Below, one piece after another: positions 17,807 to 26,197 of a stretch of DNA of 64,000 nucleotides. Numbering within the stretch: the stretch's first letter is position 1; each line of letters begins with the position of its first letter. The stretch is from positions 97,626 through 161,625 of the forward strand of contig JAWCLH010000002.1 in the NCBI GenBank assembly GCA_038851035.1, given 5' to 3'. Both the position numbers and the translations under genes were made by a program. The notes beneath the pieces are model-generated. The model saw only the letters and a list, made by a program, of their open reading frames with translations. It ran no database searches and was not told where the DNA came from. This stretch comes from Thermoplasmata archaeon (GTDB lineage: Archaea > Thermoplasmatota > DTKX01 > VGTL01).

Positions 17807-17988
17807 CAGAGCTCACGTACCAGGGGCCATGCGCTTCTCCATGCTGCCCCTAGAGTTACCCAGAATTGGGTTGTGAGTTGTCGATAAGTGCGACATTGCT
17901 TAGTGAATCCGGAGCGGCTGATGTTACACCCCCGGTCACACAGAAGCGCTGGACCGGAGGGGCTGGGGCCAGGCGTGGGTTAGACCGG
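17807..17988. other. Intergenic, no recognised feature
   Basis: Between the thioredoxin-like frame and the convergent CARDB gene I see no convincing gene, tRNA or terminator. Confidence 0.5.
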
Positions 17989-20187
17989 TTAGCTTTTTCT
18001 TCTCCTGAGCAATAGATTGCCCACGAGTACGGCGGCTAGAAGCACTAGAGCTCCGAATCCGGGAGTACTCTCTCTGAGTTCAACGTAAATGGTCTGAGAG
18101 GTCTTCAGGCCCGCGTCCGCACCCTCTATCGATATCCTGGCGGTGTGGGTTTTTGCGCCCGTGAGGTTCCATTTATATACGAACTCCGCCGTGGAGTTGG
18201 CTGGGACAGAAACCTCTGTGCTGAGCAGTTGGACGAGCCCTTCTTTGATTACGAGCAGGACCGTGCCGTCCTTCTCGCCGCTGTTGGAAAGGGTGACGGT
18301 GAGTTTGACGCTCCCCTTCTCCCCTTTCTTTACCTCGAGGCTCTTCTTTGACACGAGGACGCTCTGGATATCTATGGAGGCTCGTGGCTCCGGTTTCACA
18401 ATGATGTCCTTGATATCCTCGTTGATGTTGTTGAACTCGTCCGACTCCACCACAACACCCGTGGCATCGACCTCGACTTTGAATCGGAGGGCAGTGCCGG
18501 GAATTGTGGGCTTCACAGTCCAGTTCACGGTCATGGTGTCTCCGTTGGCGAGGTCTAGGTTCTTCACCAAGTATGGCATCTCGGTCCCGAGGTTGAACTT
18601 CACCGTAAAATTATAGGCGGGAGCGCGTCCCTTGTTCGCTATTACGGCGGAGGCGGCGTATTCGCGATTCACTATCATTAGTCGAGGCACGTCCACACTT
18701 TCCACCACGAGGTCTGGCCTCAGCGGGACAGTTGACTTTACCAACACGCTGTCCTCGAGCAAAGTAGATTTGTACTGTGCCAAGAACTTGAATGTGGTGT
18801 CGTTCTCACCCACCTCGGGAGTGTAGGTGTAATTCACCCACTCCTCCGTGCCCACCCGTACATTGACCTTTTTGATGGCGAGGGGATAAGTCTCGTTGGA
18901 GCCGAGGTAGAACCTAAGCTCCTCGTTGTAAGCATCGGCCGTGCCGGTGTTGGTCACCTTTGCAGAAAGAAGGACTGTCTCCCCGCTCTTCACGACGGAC
19001 GGCGTTACCTCGAAGAAGATAAGCTCCACGTTGGGCAGTCTTGGCCTTACCTCTACCTCAGGAGAGGTCATCGAGGCCCGTGGGTCGCTCGAGGCGGGAA
19101 CCTTCACGGTGAAGGTATGCATGCCCGGTTCTGCACCCGAGGAGTTCCATATGAACGTTGCGATAACGCTGACGCCCCCCTTCGGGATAAACTTAGTCAC
19201 AACACCTTCGGTGGTCGGGCTAGTCGCATCGTCGACCAGAAGCCAAATCTCCTCGTCGGCGGTGGTGTTGGCGGTCCCATTATTCTTCAGTGTGACCGTG
19301 ATTGTGACGCTCTCCCCCTCCAGGATAGAGGTCTTGTCCACCTGAATGGAATGGATGTACACGTTCGGGGTGGGGAGGGTGAGTTCGATGATGTCGGACT
19401 CGAGCTTGAATTTGGAGCTCGTCACCTCCACCACTATAATGAATTTTCCCTCGCTCATCTGAGAGGTGTCCCAAGTGTAACTGACCGAGACCTCAGTGGA
19501 GTTGTCGGCGGGGAGTGGTCTGGGGTAGGGAAGTATCCCATTTATCAGCGGGGAGGCCCCGACTAGGAACCTGACCGTGTCCTCGTCCTGCTCTGTCATA
19601 TCTTTGGTTCCGTCGTTCTTGAGGTAGGCAGTTATGACGACTGGGTCTCCTATGAGAGCATTGTTGGGTAATACTATTCTATCTACATATACGTGAGGCT
19701 TAGGAATTGGGATAATCTTAAAGCTCTTGTAGGCGTCATTGTTGCTGGTGTCTGCATCGGGTATCATTTCATCGTTCACGTTCACCCGGATTTCGTAGTC
19801 CCCCGGGACTACGCTGGTTGTATCCCAGACCAGTTGGCAAGAGGCCTCCTCTCCTGGCGCTATGGGGTCGGTGATCATGGATGAGCCTATGACGAGACTA
19901 TCATAAAAGAATGATACCGTCACTTGACTACTATCGGTGTCGGAGTTAGCGCTATTGTGCACGGTCGCTTTGATCGTTACCATTGAACCCATGATCGCCT
20001 CCCCGACAGACTCGCCTCCAACCGTGAACGTGATATCGTCGGTCTCAAGATAAAGGTCCAGTCCAGGGCTCCGGGCACCGGCCATTGCGTCGCCTACCCC
20101 GCCGACGCTGAGCCCACCGCCCAGGCTCGCGAGGAACAGGAGGACGCACATTAAAGCACCCATCTTGGTCATTGTAGTCTTCATCAC
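17989..20187 (-). CDS. Large surface protein with tandem CARDB-type domains and PGF-CTERM-like anchor
   Basis: 732 residues. A signal peptide (about 1-35) is followed by about six repeats of a beta domain of about 100 residues, each opening in the style of VYVDRIVLPNNALIGDPVVITAYLKNDG and ending near W.....PG.....V.V. This is the CARDB pattern of adhesion-like domains. The C-terminus is TPGFGALVLLAAVLVGNLLL plus RRRKS, matching the PGF-CTERM plan (PGF, hydrophobic helix, basic end) recognised by archaeosortase A and replaced by a lipid anchor. The mature protein should sit on the cell surface. A TATA element (TATTATATAGG, minus strand, near 20226-20236) lies about 42 bases before the ATG, followed by GGGTGGTG as ribosome site. 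Confidence 0.88.
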   Translation of the reverse strand: MMKTTMTKMGALMCVLLFLASLGGGLSVGGVGDAMAGARSPGLDLYLETDDITFTVGGESVGEAIMGSMVTIKATVHNSANSDTDSSQVTVSFFYDSLVIGSSMITDPIAPGEEASCQLVWDTTSVVPGDYEIRVNVNDEMIPDADTSNNDAYKSFKIIPIPKPHVYVDRIVLPNNALIGDPVVITAYLKNDGTKDMTEQDEDTVRFLVGASPLINGILPYPRPLPADNSTEVSVSYTWDTSQMSEGKFIIVVEVTSSKFKLESDIIELTLPTPNVYIHSIQVDKTSILEGESVTITVTLKNNGTANTTADEEIWLLVDDATSPTTEGVVTKFIPKGGVSVIATFIWNSSGAEPGMHTFTVKVPASSDPRASMTSPEVEVRPRLPNVELIFFEVTPSVVKSGETVLLSAKVTNTGTADAYNEELRFYLGSNETYPLAIKKVNVRVGTEEWVNYTYTPEVGENDTTFKFLAQYKSTLLEDSVLVKSTVPLRPDLVVESVDVPRLMIVNREYAASAVIANKGRAPAYNFTVKFNLGTEMPYLVKNLDLANGDTMTVNWTVKPTIPGTALRFKVEVDATGVVVESDEFNNINEDIKDIIVKPEPRASIDIQSVLVSKKSLEVKKGEKGSVKLTVTLSNSGEKDGTVLLVIKEGLVQLLSTEVSVPANSTAEFVYKWNLTGAKTHTARISIEGADAGLKTSQTIYVELRESTPGFGALVLLAAVLVGNLLLRRRKS

Positions 20188-20305
20188 ACCACCCTTAGTT
20201 AGGTCGGGGGCTTTAATGTTTTGAACCTATATAATAATATTCCTCGGGACAGGAAAGTTGATAAAGGTGATGTGTAGAACCCCATCTAGAATATAGGTGG
20301 GCCTT

Positions 20306-20872
20306 TTACCGAAGGGGTGCTCCGCATTTCGGGCACAGAATCCATTTCGGTCTGGTCTCTGTGCCGCATCTAGGGCAATGTTCTTGCTCCGCCTCTAGCC
20401 GTTCCGCTAGCTCCATCGCCTTTGTGGCGTACCTGAGGGCTCTCTCCGCGTCACCTTGGTGCAGGAGCGATTCCGCCAGAGAGAGGTGCCTCCTAACCAT
20501 GGACGCGTTCAGACCATTCTCTTCTAAGGCTACAATCATCACGGTCACGGATTGGATGACCTCCCTAACTAGGTCCTCTTTCTCTTTCTGCTCCTCCTCA
20601 TCCGGACCCCCAACCGCAACCGGGGGCTCCGGAGGCTTCTCGAGTTCTGGAGGTGGCTGGGGGCCGGGAGTGGCCGAGACTATTCGGGGGGAAGTGTGCA
20701 TGGGGCGGGGGAGAGGGGGAAATGTCTCGTGAAGAAGCTCGCGCCGCCCTTCGCCCTTACTGGGCTTTTCCCTTTTCCTCTCTTTGAAAAAGGAGCGTAG
20801 GCGAGAGCCGAGGCCGGCCATCAGGAGAAGCTGAGTCGGGTTGAAAGAGCAATGATGGGTGGGTCGGCCCAT
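20306..20872 (-). CDS. Helical protein with C-terminal double-CxxC zinc ribbon
   Basis: 188 residues. The ATG at 20872 is supported by GGAGG seven bases upstream. A second ATG 51 bases in (MAGLGSRLRSFF) is an alternative. The N-terminal third is basic and Pro-rich and probably disordered. The middle is helical with TPR-like character (LSLAESLLHQGDAERALRYATKAMELAE). The end is a zinc ribbon, CPRCGTETRPKWILCPKCG. Such proteins are common in archaea and generally uncharacterised. No functional call is made. Confidence 0.75.
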   Translation of the reverse strand: MGRPTHHCSFNPTQLLLMAGLGSRLRSFFKERKREKPSKGEGRRELLHETFPPLPRPMHTSPRIVSATPGPQPPPELEKPPEPPVAVGGPDEEEQKEKEDLVREVIQSVTVMIVALEENGLNASMVRRHLSLAESLLHQGDAERALRYATKAMELAERLEAEQEHCPRCGTETRPKWILCPKCGAPLR

Positions 20873-20982
20873 TTATCGTCCTCCGAAACTCCGGAAGGAG
20901 AGTTTTTTATTAGTATTAAATTGTTTTTATATTAATGAGTTCTTTCATTTGGTTTCATTTGGTCCCGGTTTTTACGGATAGG

Positions 20983-20990
20983 ATTATATC
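20983..20990 (+). promoter_or_regulatory. TATA box that fixes the leuS start
   Basis: ATTATATC is centred 30 bases upstream of ATG 21016. It lies inside the longer frame that opens at 20935, so the longer version would be cut by its own promoter. Confidence 0.6.
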
Positions 20991-21015
20991 CCACCTCAAC
21001 CTTTTGCACGCTGTC

Positions 21016-23910
21016 ATGAGGGAGTACGACCCCCGGGCAATAGAACAGAAATGGCAACATAGATGGGTGGAGGCAGGGGTCTTCAACTCGCGCCCGGACC
21101 CTAGCCGGAGGAAGTTTTTTATCACTGTCGCGTGGCCCTACCCCTCCGGACCGATGCACGTCGGCCACGCCCGCACATACACCGTGCCGGACGTGATCTC
21201 GCGCTTCAAGAGAATGAAGGGGTACAATTGCCTCTTTCCAATGGGGTGGCATCTGACCGGGAGCCCCATCGTGGGAGCAACCAAAAGAATAGCTGGGCGG
21301 GACGAGAAATATCTCAAGACTCTGCACGAAAAATACGGCCTCTCTCCTCAGCAAATCGACGCCCTCAAAGACCCGATGAGCTTCGCCCGGTTCTGGATAT
21401 CTGAGAGTCCGATGGGCTACAAGCGCAGCATGAACTCACTCGGGTTCGGTATCGCTTGGGAGCGCGAGTGCACTTCCCTCGACCCCCATTTCAGCAAGCT
21501 GGTCGAGTGGCAGTATAGGAGGCTTAGGGAAAGAGGCCTGGTGGCGACGGGCTCCCACCCCGTGAAGTTTTGTCCCCGAGACAATAACGCGGTCACAGAC
21601 CACGACCTACTCGAGGGGGAGGGCGTTGGGATAAACGAGTTCGTGCTCATAAAGTACAGGCTGGAGGGGGGGAGCCTTGTTTTCCCAGCCGCCACCCTCC
21701 GCCCCGAGACCATATTTGGCGTCACCAATATCTGGCTGCATCCGGGCGCGGCTTATGTGGAGATAGAAACAGGCGGCGAGCGCTGGATCGTCTCCGAGCG
21801 AGCCGCGGAGAAGCTCTCCCACCAGCAGAAGGAGGTCAGAGTCGTCCGGAGCGTTAAGCCGAGGGACTTCATCGGGAAAAAGGTGGTCGTGCCTAGGACC
21901 GGCGTGACAGTGCCGATTCTGCCCGCGGAGTTCGTTCAGGCCGACCACACCACGGGGGTCGTCGGGTCCGTCCCGGCCCACGCGCCCTTCGACCTCGTCG
22001 CCCTCGCCGATTTGCAAAGGGACGAGGAGCGGATGCGCTCCTTCGGGCTGAACCCGGAAGAGGTCCGGAGAATTCGGCCTATACGGATGATAGAGTTGGA
22101 AGACGGAGGCGAGAGCACCGAGGAATTCATCCGGCGGCTGGGCGTGAGGGACCAGGGGGATGCAAAGAAGCTGGATGAAGCCACCCAAAGAATATACAAG
22201 CTCGAGTTCAACAGGGGAAAGATGGCATCCAACACGGGCCCCTGGAGAGGGATGAGAGTCTCCATAGCCAAGGACGGCGTAAGGCAGGAGCTTCTTTCTA
22301 CCGGCGATGCCGATATCATGTACGAGTTCTCCGACATGCCCGTCATCTGCAGGTGCGGGAGCCCCTGTGTGGTCAGGGTGGTGAAGGACCAGTGGTTCAT
22401 CCGCTACTCGGACCCGGCCTGGAAGGAGGAGGTCAGGGCCGCGCTGGAAAGAATGGAGCTGATACCACCCGAGACGAGAACCTACTTTCTGAATGTTGTC
22501 GAATGGCTCCATGACTGGCCCTGTACCAGAAGGGTTGGGATGGGGACAAGGCTCCCCTGGGATGCCACTGGCTGGATAATAGAATCTCTTTCTGATTCCA
22601 CCATTTATATGGCCTACTACACCCTCGTCCCCTGGATAAGGAAGGTTAGGCCGGAACAGCTCGACGACTCTGTCTTTGATTATATCTTCTGGGGGACCGG
22701 GGAGCCTTCCGCCATCTCGGAAAAGACCGGGATCCCTTCAGAACTACTCACGAGAATGAGGGATGAGTTCACATACTGGTACCCGCAAGATTACCGGGTC
22801 AGCGCCAATGAACTGATTCCCAACCACCTGACCTTCATGATATTCCACCATCTCGCCACAATGCCGAAGGAATTCTGCCCACGGGGCATAGTGAGCCTTG
22901 GCCTTGGGGTGCTCGAGGGGCAGAGAATGTCGAGTTCGAGGGGAATTGTTTTTGCGGTCTCGGACGCTGTGGAGAAGTACGGAGCAGACGTCACCCGCTT
23001 CTACCTGATGTACATGTGCGAGCCCTGGCAGGACTTCAACTGGCGAGGGGCGCAGGCGGAGGCACACAAGCGCCAGCTGGAGAGGTTCTTCTCGATGGCT
23101 CAAGAGATAATGGCTATCGAGGACTCTAGGGAAAGCCCTGTGGATGGATGGATGCTCTCGAGGCTGCAGCACCATGTGGCTGCAGCGGGGGAGGCCCTCG
23201 AAGAGTTTCAGACTAGAAAGGCACTACAGCACTCCTTCTTTCTGCTCCAGCAGGACATGCGCTGGTACCTCCGGAGGGGCGGCTCGAATCGTGAGGTCCT
23301 CAGAAAGGTTCTGGATGCGTGGCTCCGCCTTCTGGCCCCCATCGTGCCACATATCTGCGAGGAGCTTTGGGAGATGCTCGGCGGGCGAGGGTTCATTGCC
23401 GACGCCCCGTTCCCATCACCGGATGAGTCCCTCCGGGACAGAAGGGCAGAATTCAGAGAAGAGGTGGTCAAGAGGGTGGCGGAAGATGTGGGTGAGATTC
23501 TGAAGGTCACGGGAATAAGTCCGAAGAGGGTCGTTCTCTACTCGGCCCCCAGCTGGAAGTGGGCGATACACAAGCGTGCTCTGGAGATGGCGAGGGAAGG
23601 GCGCCTCTCCGTGAGCGAGCTGATAAAATCCGTTCTCAGGATGCCGGAGCTAAGGGAGCGGGAGAGGGAGGTGGCCCCTGTATGTCAGAAGCTTGTGATT
23701 GGATTTGGGAGACTCCCACCGGAAGAGCTGGAGCAGCTCACACTCCCGATTGACGAGCCCGCCCTGATGGAGGATATTAGGACCTTTCTCGCGAGGGACC
23801 TGGGCTGTGAGGTGCTCCACTTCCCGGCCGAGGCTCCCGACAGGTATGACCCACAGGGCAAGGCCCGCCAGGCTATGCCCCTTCGGCCCGCGATATACAT
23901 CGAGGGATGA
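21016..23910 (+). CDS. leuS: Leucyl-tRNA synthetase, archaeal type
   Basis: 964 residues, the usual archaeal length. It charges tRNA-Leu. The start at 21016 (MREYDPRAIEQKWQHRW) matches the family and the upstream TATA box. The class I signature is PYPSGPMHVGHAR, an editing (CP1) domain occupies roughly residues 200-470, and the KMSKS loop is present as the variant RMSSSRG. The C-terminal part contains the helical anticodon-binding domain (MLSRLQHHVAAAGEALEEF) and an archaeal-type extension. The beta-helix protein gene starts within or just after its stop. Confidence 0.96.
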   Translation: MREYDPRAIEQKWQHRWVEAGVFNSRPDPSRRKFFITVAWPYPSGPMHVGHARTYTVPDVISRFKRMKGYNCLFPMGWHLTGSPIVGATKRIAGRDEKYLKTLHEKYGLSPQQIDALKDPMSFARFWISESPMGYKRSMNSLGFGIAWERECTSLDPHFSKLVEWQYRRLRERGLVATGSHPVKFCPRDNNAVTDHDLLEGEGVGINEFVLIKYRLEGGSLVFPAATLRPETIFGVTNIWLHPGAAYVEIETGGERWIVSERAAEKLSHQQKEVRVVRSVKPRDFIGKKVVVPRTGVTVPILPAEFVQADHTTGVVGSVPAHAPFDLVALADLQRDEERMRSFGLNPEEVRRIRPIRMIELEDGGESTEEFIRRLGVRDQGDAKKLDEATQRIYKLEFNRGKMASNTGPWRGMRVSIAKDGVRQELLSTGDADIMYEFSDMPVICRCGSPCVVRVVKDQWFIRYSDPAWKEEVRAALERMELIPPETRTYFLNVVEWLHDWPCTRRVGMGTRLPWDATGWIIESLSDSTIYMAYYTLVPWIRKVRPEQLDDSVFDYIFWGTGEPSAISEKTGIPSELLTRMRDEFTYWYPQDYRVSANELIPNHLTFMIFHHLATMPKEFCPRGIVSLGLGVLEGQRMSSSRGIVFAVSDAVEKYGADVTRFYLMYMCEPWQDFNWRGAQAEAHKRQLERFFSMAQEIMAIEDSRESPVDGWMLSRLQHHVAAAGEALEEFQTRKALQHSFFLLQQDMRWYLRRGGSNREVLRKVLDAWLRLLAPIVPHICEELWEMLGGRGFIADAPFPSPDESLRDRRAEFREEVVKRVAEDVGEILKVTGISPKRVVLYSAPSWKWAIHKRALEMAREGRLSVSELIKSVLRMPELREREREVAPVCQKLVIGFGRLPPEELEQLTLPIDEPALMEDIRTFLARDLGCEVLHFPAEAPDRYDPQGKARQAMPLRPAIYIEG

Positions 23911-23923
23911 GCTCATCACAACC

Positions 23924-23931
23924 AATATATA
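23924..23931 (+). promoter_or_regulatory. TATA box inside the 5' end of the longer beta-helix frame
   Basis: AATATATA is centred 27 bases before GTG 23955. A transcript from this promoter could not include the ATG at 23907 and would be leaderless on the GTG. Confidence 0.6.
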
Positions 23932-23954
23932 CCACACCCCTTAATCTTAGACAA

Positions 23955-25337
23955 GTGTCCGGAGCGTTAGGGAGTTGCGTCCTCCCTTTTCTGGTGGTCT
24001 CTCTCATCTTAGGCATCCTCATTCCCGCACCGACATCCGTTGCCCAGACACCTGAGTGGGTGGTCAGCTCCCTCTTCACGCTTGAGAGCACCGTCAAAGA
24101 CATCAGAGCCAACCTGATAATTGAGAGCGGCGGCGTACTCCAGCTCCTGAACTCGACCCTCGTGATGAACCTCACAAAGGACGCAGAGTTCGAAATTCTG
24201 GTCAAGCCCGGAGGCAGGTTGATTGCGCGTAATTCCACAATCACAAACGGCCCCCTAGGAGCCCATTACTGGTTCAGGGTCAGGGGCGCGATGGAGCTAT
24301 GTGACAGCAACGTTAGAGGAACATGGGGCGTATTTGAAACCGGAGGGATCATAATATCCTGCAATGAGGTCATCATAACCCGCTGCCGTCTCACCGATCA
24401 TAAATGGTATGCAATAACTGTCAATGCCTCATCCCCGGAAATCTCCGACAACACCATCGAGGGATGCCGAGCTGGAATTCGGGTGGAGGGGGACGGGGCC
24501 CCCAATATCTCGGGTAATTTGATAAGAAACATGGAAAAGGAGGGCATAATCTCCCTTGGTGCGAGGCCCCACATCAGGAGTAACCGGCTCCTGAACAACT
24601 GGATGGGCGTGGGCCTCTTCGACTCGGATGCCGAGGTATCGGGCAATGAGATTTTGGGCTCAGGTTCCTCTGGCATTGATTGCTCCAGCGGCTCTGACGC
24701 TAAAATCTCAGGAAACACCATCTCCTCAGGGAACGGTGCTGGCATAACCATCCACTCATCCTCGCCGCTCTTGTCCTCCAACACAATCTCCGACAACGCC
24801 GTAGGAGTCAACTGCACCTCCTCCAGACCTATAATCCGGAACAATCTTATCACCGGTAGTAGGGGCTGGGGTGTCTACTCCGTCAGCGGCTCCCCAGTGC
24901 TGGAAGGTAACTTGTACACCGCAGGCCCCGGTAGCGAGAACGCTCTGGGTGCAGTAGCGGTTGTCTGGAGGCTAACAATCCGGGTGGAGGACTCTGAGCG
25001 CCGGCCAGTTGGTGGAGCGGATATTACCATCCGTGACAGTTTGGGGGCTATCGTTTTCAGGGGCAGGACGGAGAGGAGCGGCACCTTCAGCGGCATCGAG
25101 CTTTTCCAGTTGCACTATGACCCTAATGGCACGAGGCATGAGGACACGCCGCACACAATCACGGTGGGAGCACAGGGTCTCTCATCGAGCCGGGAGGTCG
25201 AAGTAAATGAGGACCAGTCCATAACCATCAGGCTAGGAGAGGGCGCGCCGTCTTTTATCCCCACTGGAAGCGGTCCCCTGTTCGCTCTGGCCCTCATTGG
25301 AGCACTGCTCAACTACGTCAGGAAGTACCGTGATTGA
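23955..25337 (+). CDS. Secreted right-handed beta-helix repeat protein with C-terminal membrane anchor
   Basis: 460 residues from GTG 23955, chosen because of the TATA box 27 bases upstream and because it yields a compact signal peptide (SGALGSCVLPFLVVSLILG...). A longer frame from ATG 23907 overlaps the leuS stop. The body (about 115-345) is a NosD/PbH1-type parallel beta-helix with repeats such as ISDNTIEGCRAGIRV, ISGNLIRNMEKEGI and ISGNTISSGNGAGITI. Next comes a carboxypeptidase-regulatory-like beta domain (VEDSERRPVGGADITIRD). It ends with a hydrophobic segment (LFALALIGALLNYV) and a basic tip. It is probably a surface protein binding or modifying polysaccharide. Substrate unknown. Confidence 0.85.
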   Translation: MSGALGSCVLPFLVVSLILGILIPAPTSVAQTPEWVVSSLFTLESTVKDIRANLIIESGGVLQLLNSTLVMNLTKDAEFEILVKPGGRLIARNSTITNGPLGAHYWFRVRGAMELCDSNVRGTWGVFETGGIIISCNEVIITRCRLTDHKWYAITVNASSPEISDNTIEGCRAGIRVEGDGAPNISGNLIRNMEKEGIISLGARPHIRSNRLLNNWMGVGLFDSDAEVSGNEILGSGSSGIDCSSGSDAKISGNTISSGNGAGITIHSSSPLLSSNTISDNAVGVNCTSSRPIIRNNLITGSRGWGVYSVSGSPVLEGNLYTAGPGSENALGAVAVVWRLTIRVEDSERRPVGGADITIRDSLGAIVFRGRTERSGTFSGIELFQLHYDPNGTRHEDTPHTITVGAQGLSSSREVEVNEDQSITIRLGEGAPSFIPTGSGPLFALALIGALLNYVRKYRD

Positions 25338-25362
25338 GTGCCCTTGAACTCTTCGTAATAAG

Positions 25363-25464
25363 TGTCGGGGGGGGGGTTTGAACCCCCGGCCTCCGGATGT
25401 CGCAGAGCTAGAGGGTCTCTATCTCCTATGAGTCCGACGCTCCACCAGGCTGAGCCACCCCGAC
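25363..25464 (-). tRNA. tRNA with CAU anticodon (Met or Ile2), containing a 28-nt intron
   Basis: On the minus strand the acceptor GTCGGGG pairs with CCCCGAC, with discriminator A and no encoded CCA. The D arm is GCTCAGCCTGGTGGAGC. The T arm GGGGG-TTCAAAC-CCCCC is complete. The anticodon stem TCGGA/TCCGG closes only if about 28 bases after the loop CTCATA are removed, the canonical 37/38 intron position. The intron itself folds (TAGAG-ACC-CTCTA). The anticodon is CAU. Elongator Met is the likeliest identity because this tRNA often carries an intron here in euryarchaea, but a modified Ile2 tRNA cannot be excluded. Exact splice sites are inferred. Confidence 0.9.
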
Positions 25465-25628
25465 TTGACGATACTTGATGATTGTTTTACGAGGATAAAA
25501 GAGCGAGGGCCAATAAAAAGCTTGGGGAGCGCCCCGGACACTACTCTTGGCTCTCCGGGACTAGCAGCGGGTGGTAACATAATACTTAATAACAATGACT
25601 GCATTCGACCTCCGGAGGGGGGAACCCG

Positions 25629-26045
25629 ATGAAGTTCGAGCAATACGACATTCCCGACAACCTCGTTTACCACAAAGAGCACCACTGGCTCAAGAAGGAG
25701 GGCGACCACTACATTATGGGAATAACGGATTTCGCCCAGAAGCTGGCGGGCGACATAACCTATGTCGACCTCCCCTCGGAGGGCGACAAGGTGTCGCTGG
25801 ACAAGCCCTTCGGTACGATGGAATCGGGTAAGTGGGTTGGCAAGCTCTACGGCCCGTTCGACGGCGAAGTTGTGGAAGTCAACCAGGATATTGCGGACGA
25901 CGCCACACTCATCAATAGGGACCCCTACAACAGGGGCTGGATAGTGAAGCTCAAACCGAAAGACCCCTCTCAGGTCTCCCAGCTCCTCAACGCGGCTGCA
26001 TATCTCGAAATAATGAAGAAGAAGCTCTCCGAGATAAAAAAGTAG
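25629..26045 (+). CDS. gcvH: Glycine cleavage system H protein (lipoyl carrier)
   Basis: 138 residues. The chain follows GcvH throughout: YHKEHHWLK, MGITDFAQKLAGDITYVDLP, then the lipoyl-lysine loop FGTMESGKWVGKLYGP with the modified lysine at 68, and LINRDPYNRGWIVKL. It shuttles the methylamine group between the P, T and L proteins, none of which is in this window. Stand-alone H proteins can also act as lipoate carriers or assembly sites. The start has GGAGGGGGG upstream, and a TATA-like ACTTAATA lies near 25582. It needs a lipoyl synthase or ligase for function. Confidence 0.95.
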   Translation: MKFEQYDIPDNLVYHKEHHWLKKEGDHYIMGITDFAQKLAGDITYVDLPSEGDKVSLDKPFGTMESGKWVGKLYGPFDGEVVEVNQDIADDATLINRDPYNRGWIVKLKPKDPSQVSQLLNAAAYLEIMKKKLSEIKK

Positions 26046-26160
26046 GTTGAGCGCCGCGGCCCCCCTTTTTACTGTGGCTCTGAGGCCGAAACCCGCCGAG
26101 TGAGGTGCCCACTGCCCCCCTTGTCTACTCAGACCTTCCTCAATCACACCACCGGCAATG

Positions 26161-26168
26161 CTTATTTA
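26161..26168 (+). promoter_or_regulatory. TATA box of gatD
   Basis: CTTATTTA is centred about 33 bases before the TTG at 26198. It lies within the longer frame that opens at GTG 26105 and argues against it. Confidence 0.5.
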
Positions 26169-26197
26169 GGGCTATACCATGCCGGTCCCGAGGGAGA

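Noticed and set aside
5417..17935. Shared 12-mer TTACACCCCCGG near 5418 and 17921
   Set aside because: Only two copies with unrelated flanks in GC-rich DNA, so coincidence is likely.
20884..20910. Stem followed by a T run, resembling a terminator upstream of leuS
   Set aside because: No plus-strand gene ends here, the stem has a two-base bulge, and the bases are the 5' leader region of the opposite-strand gene.
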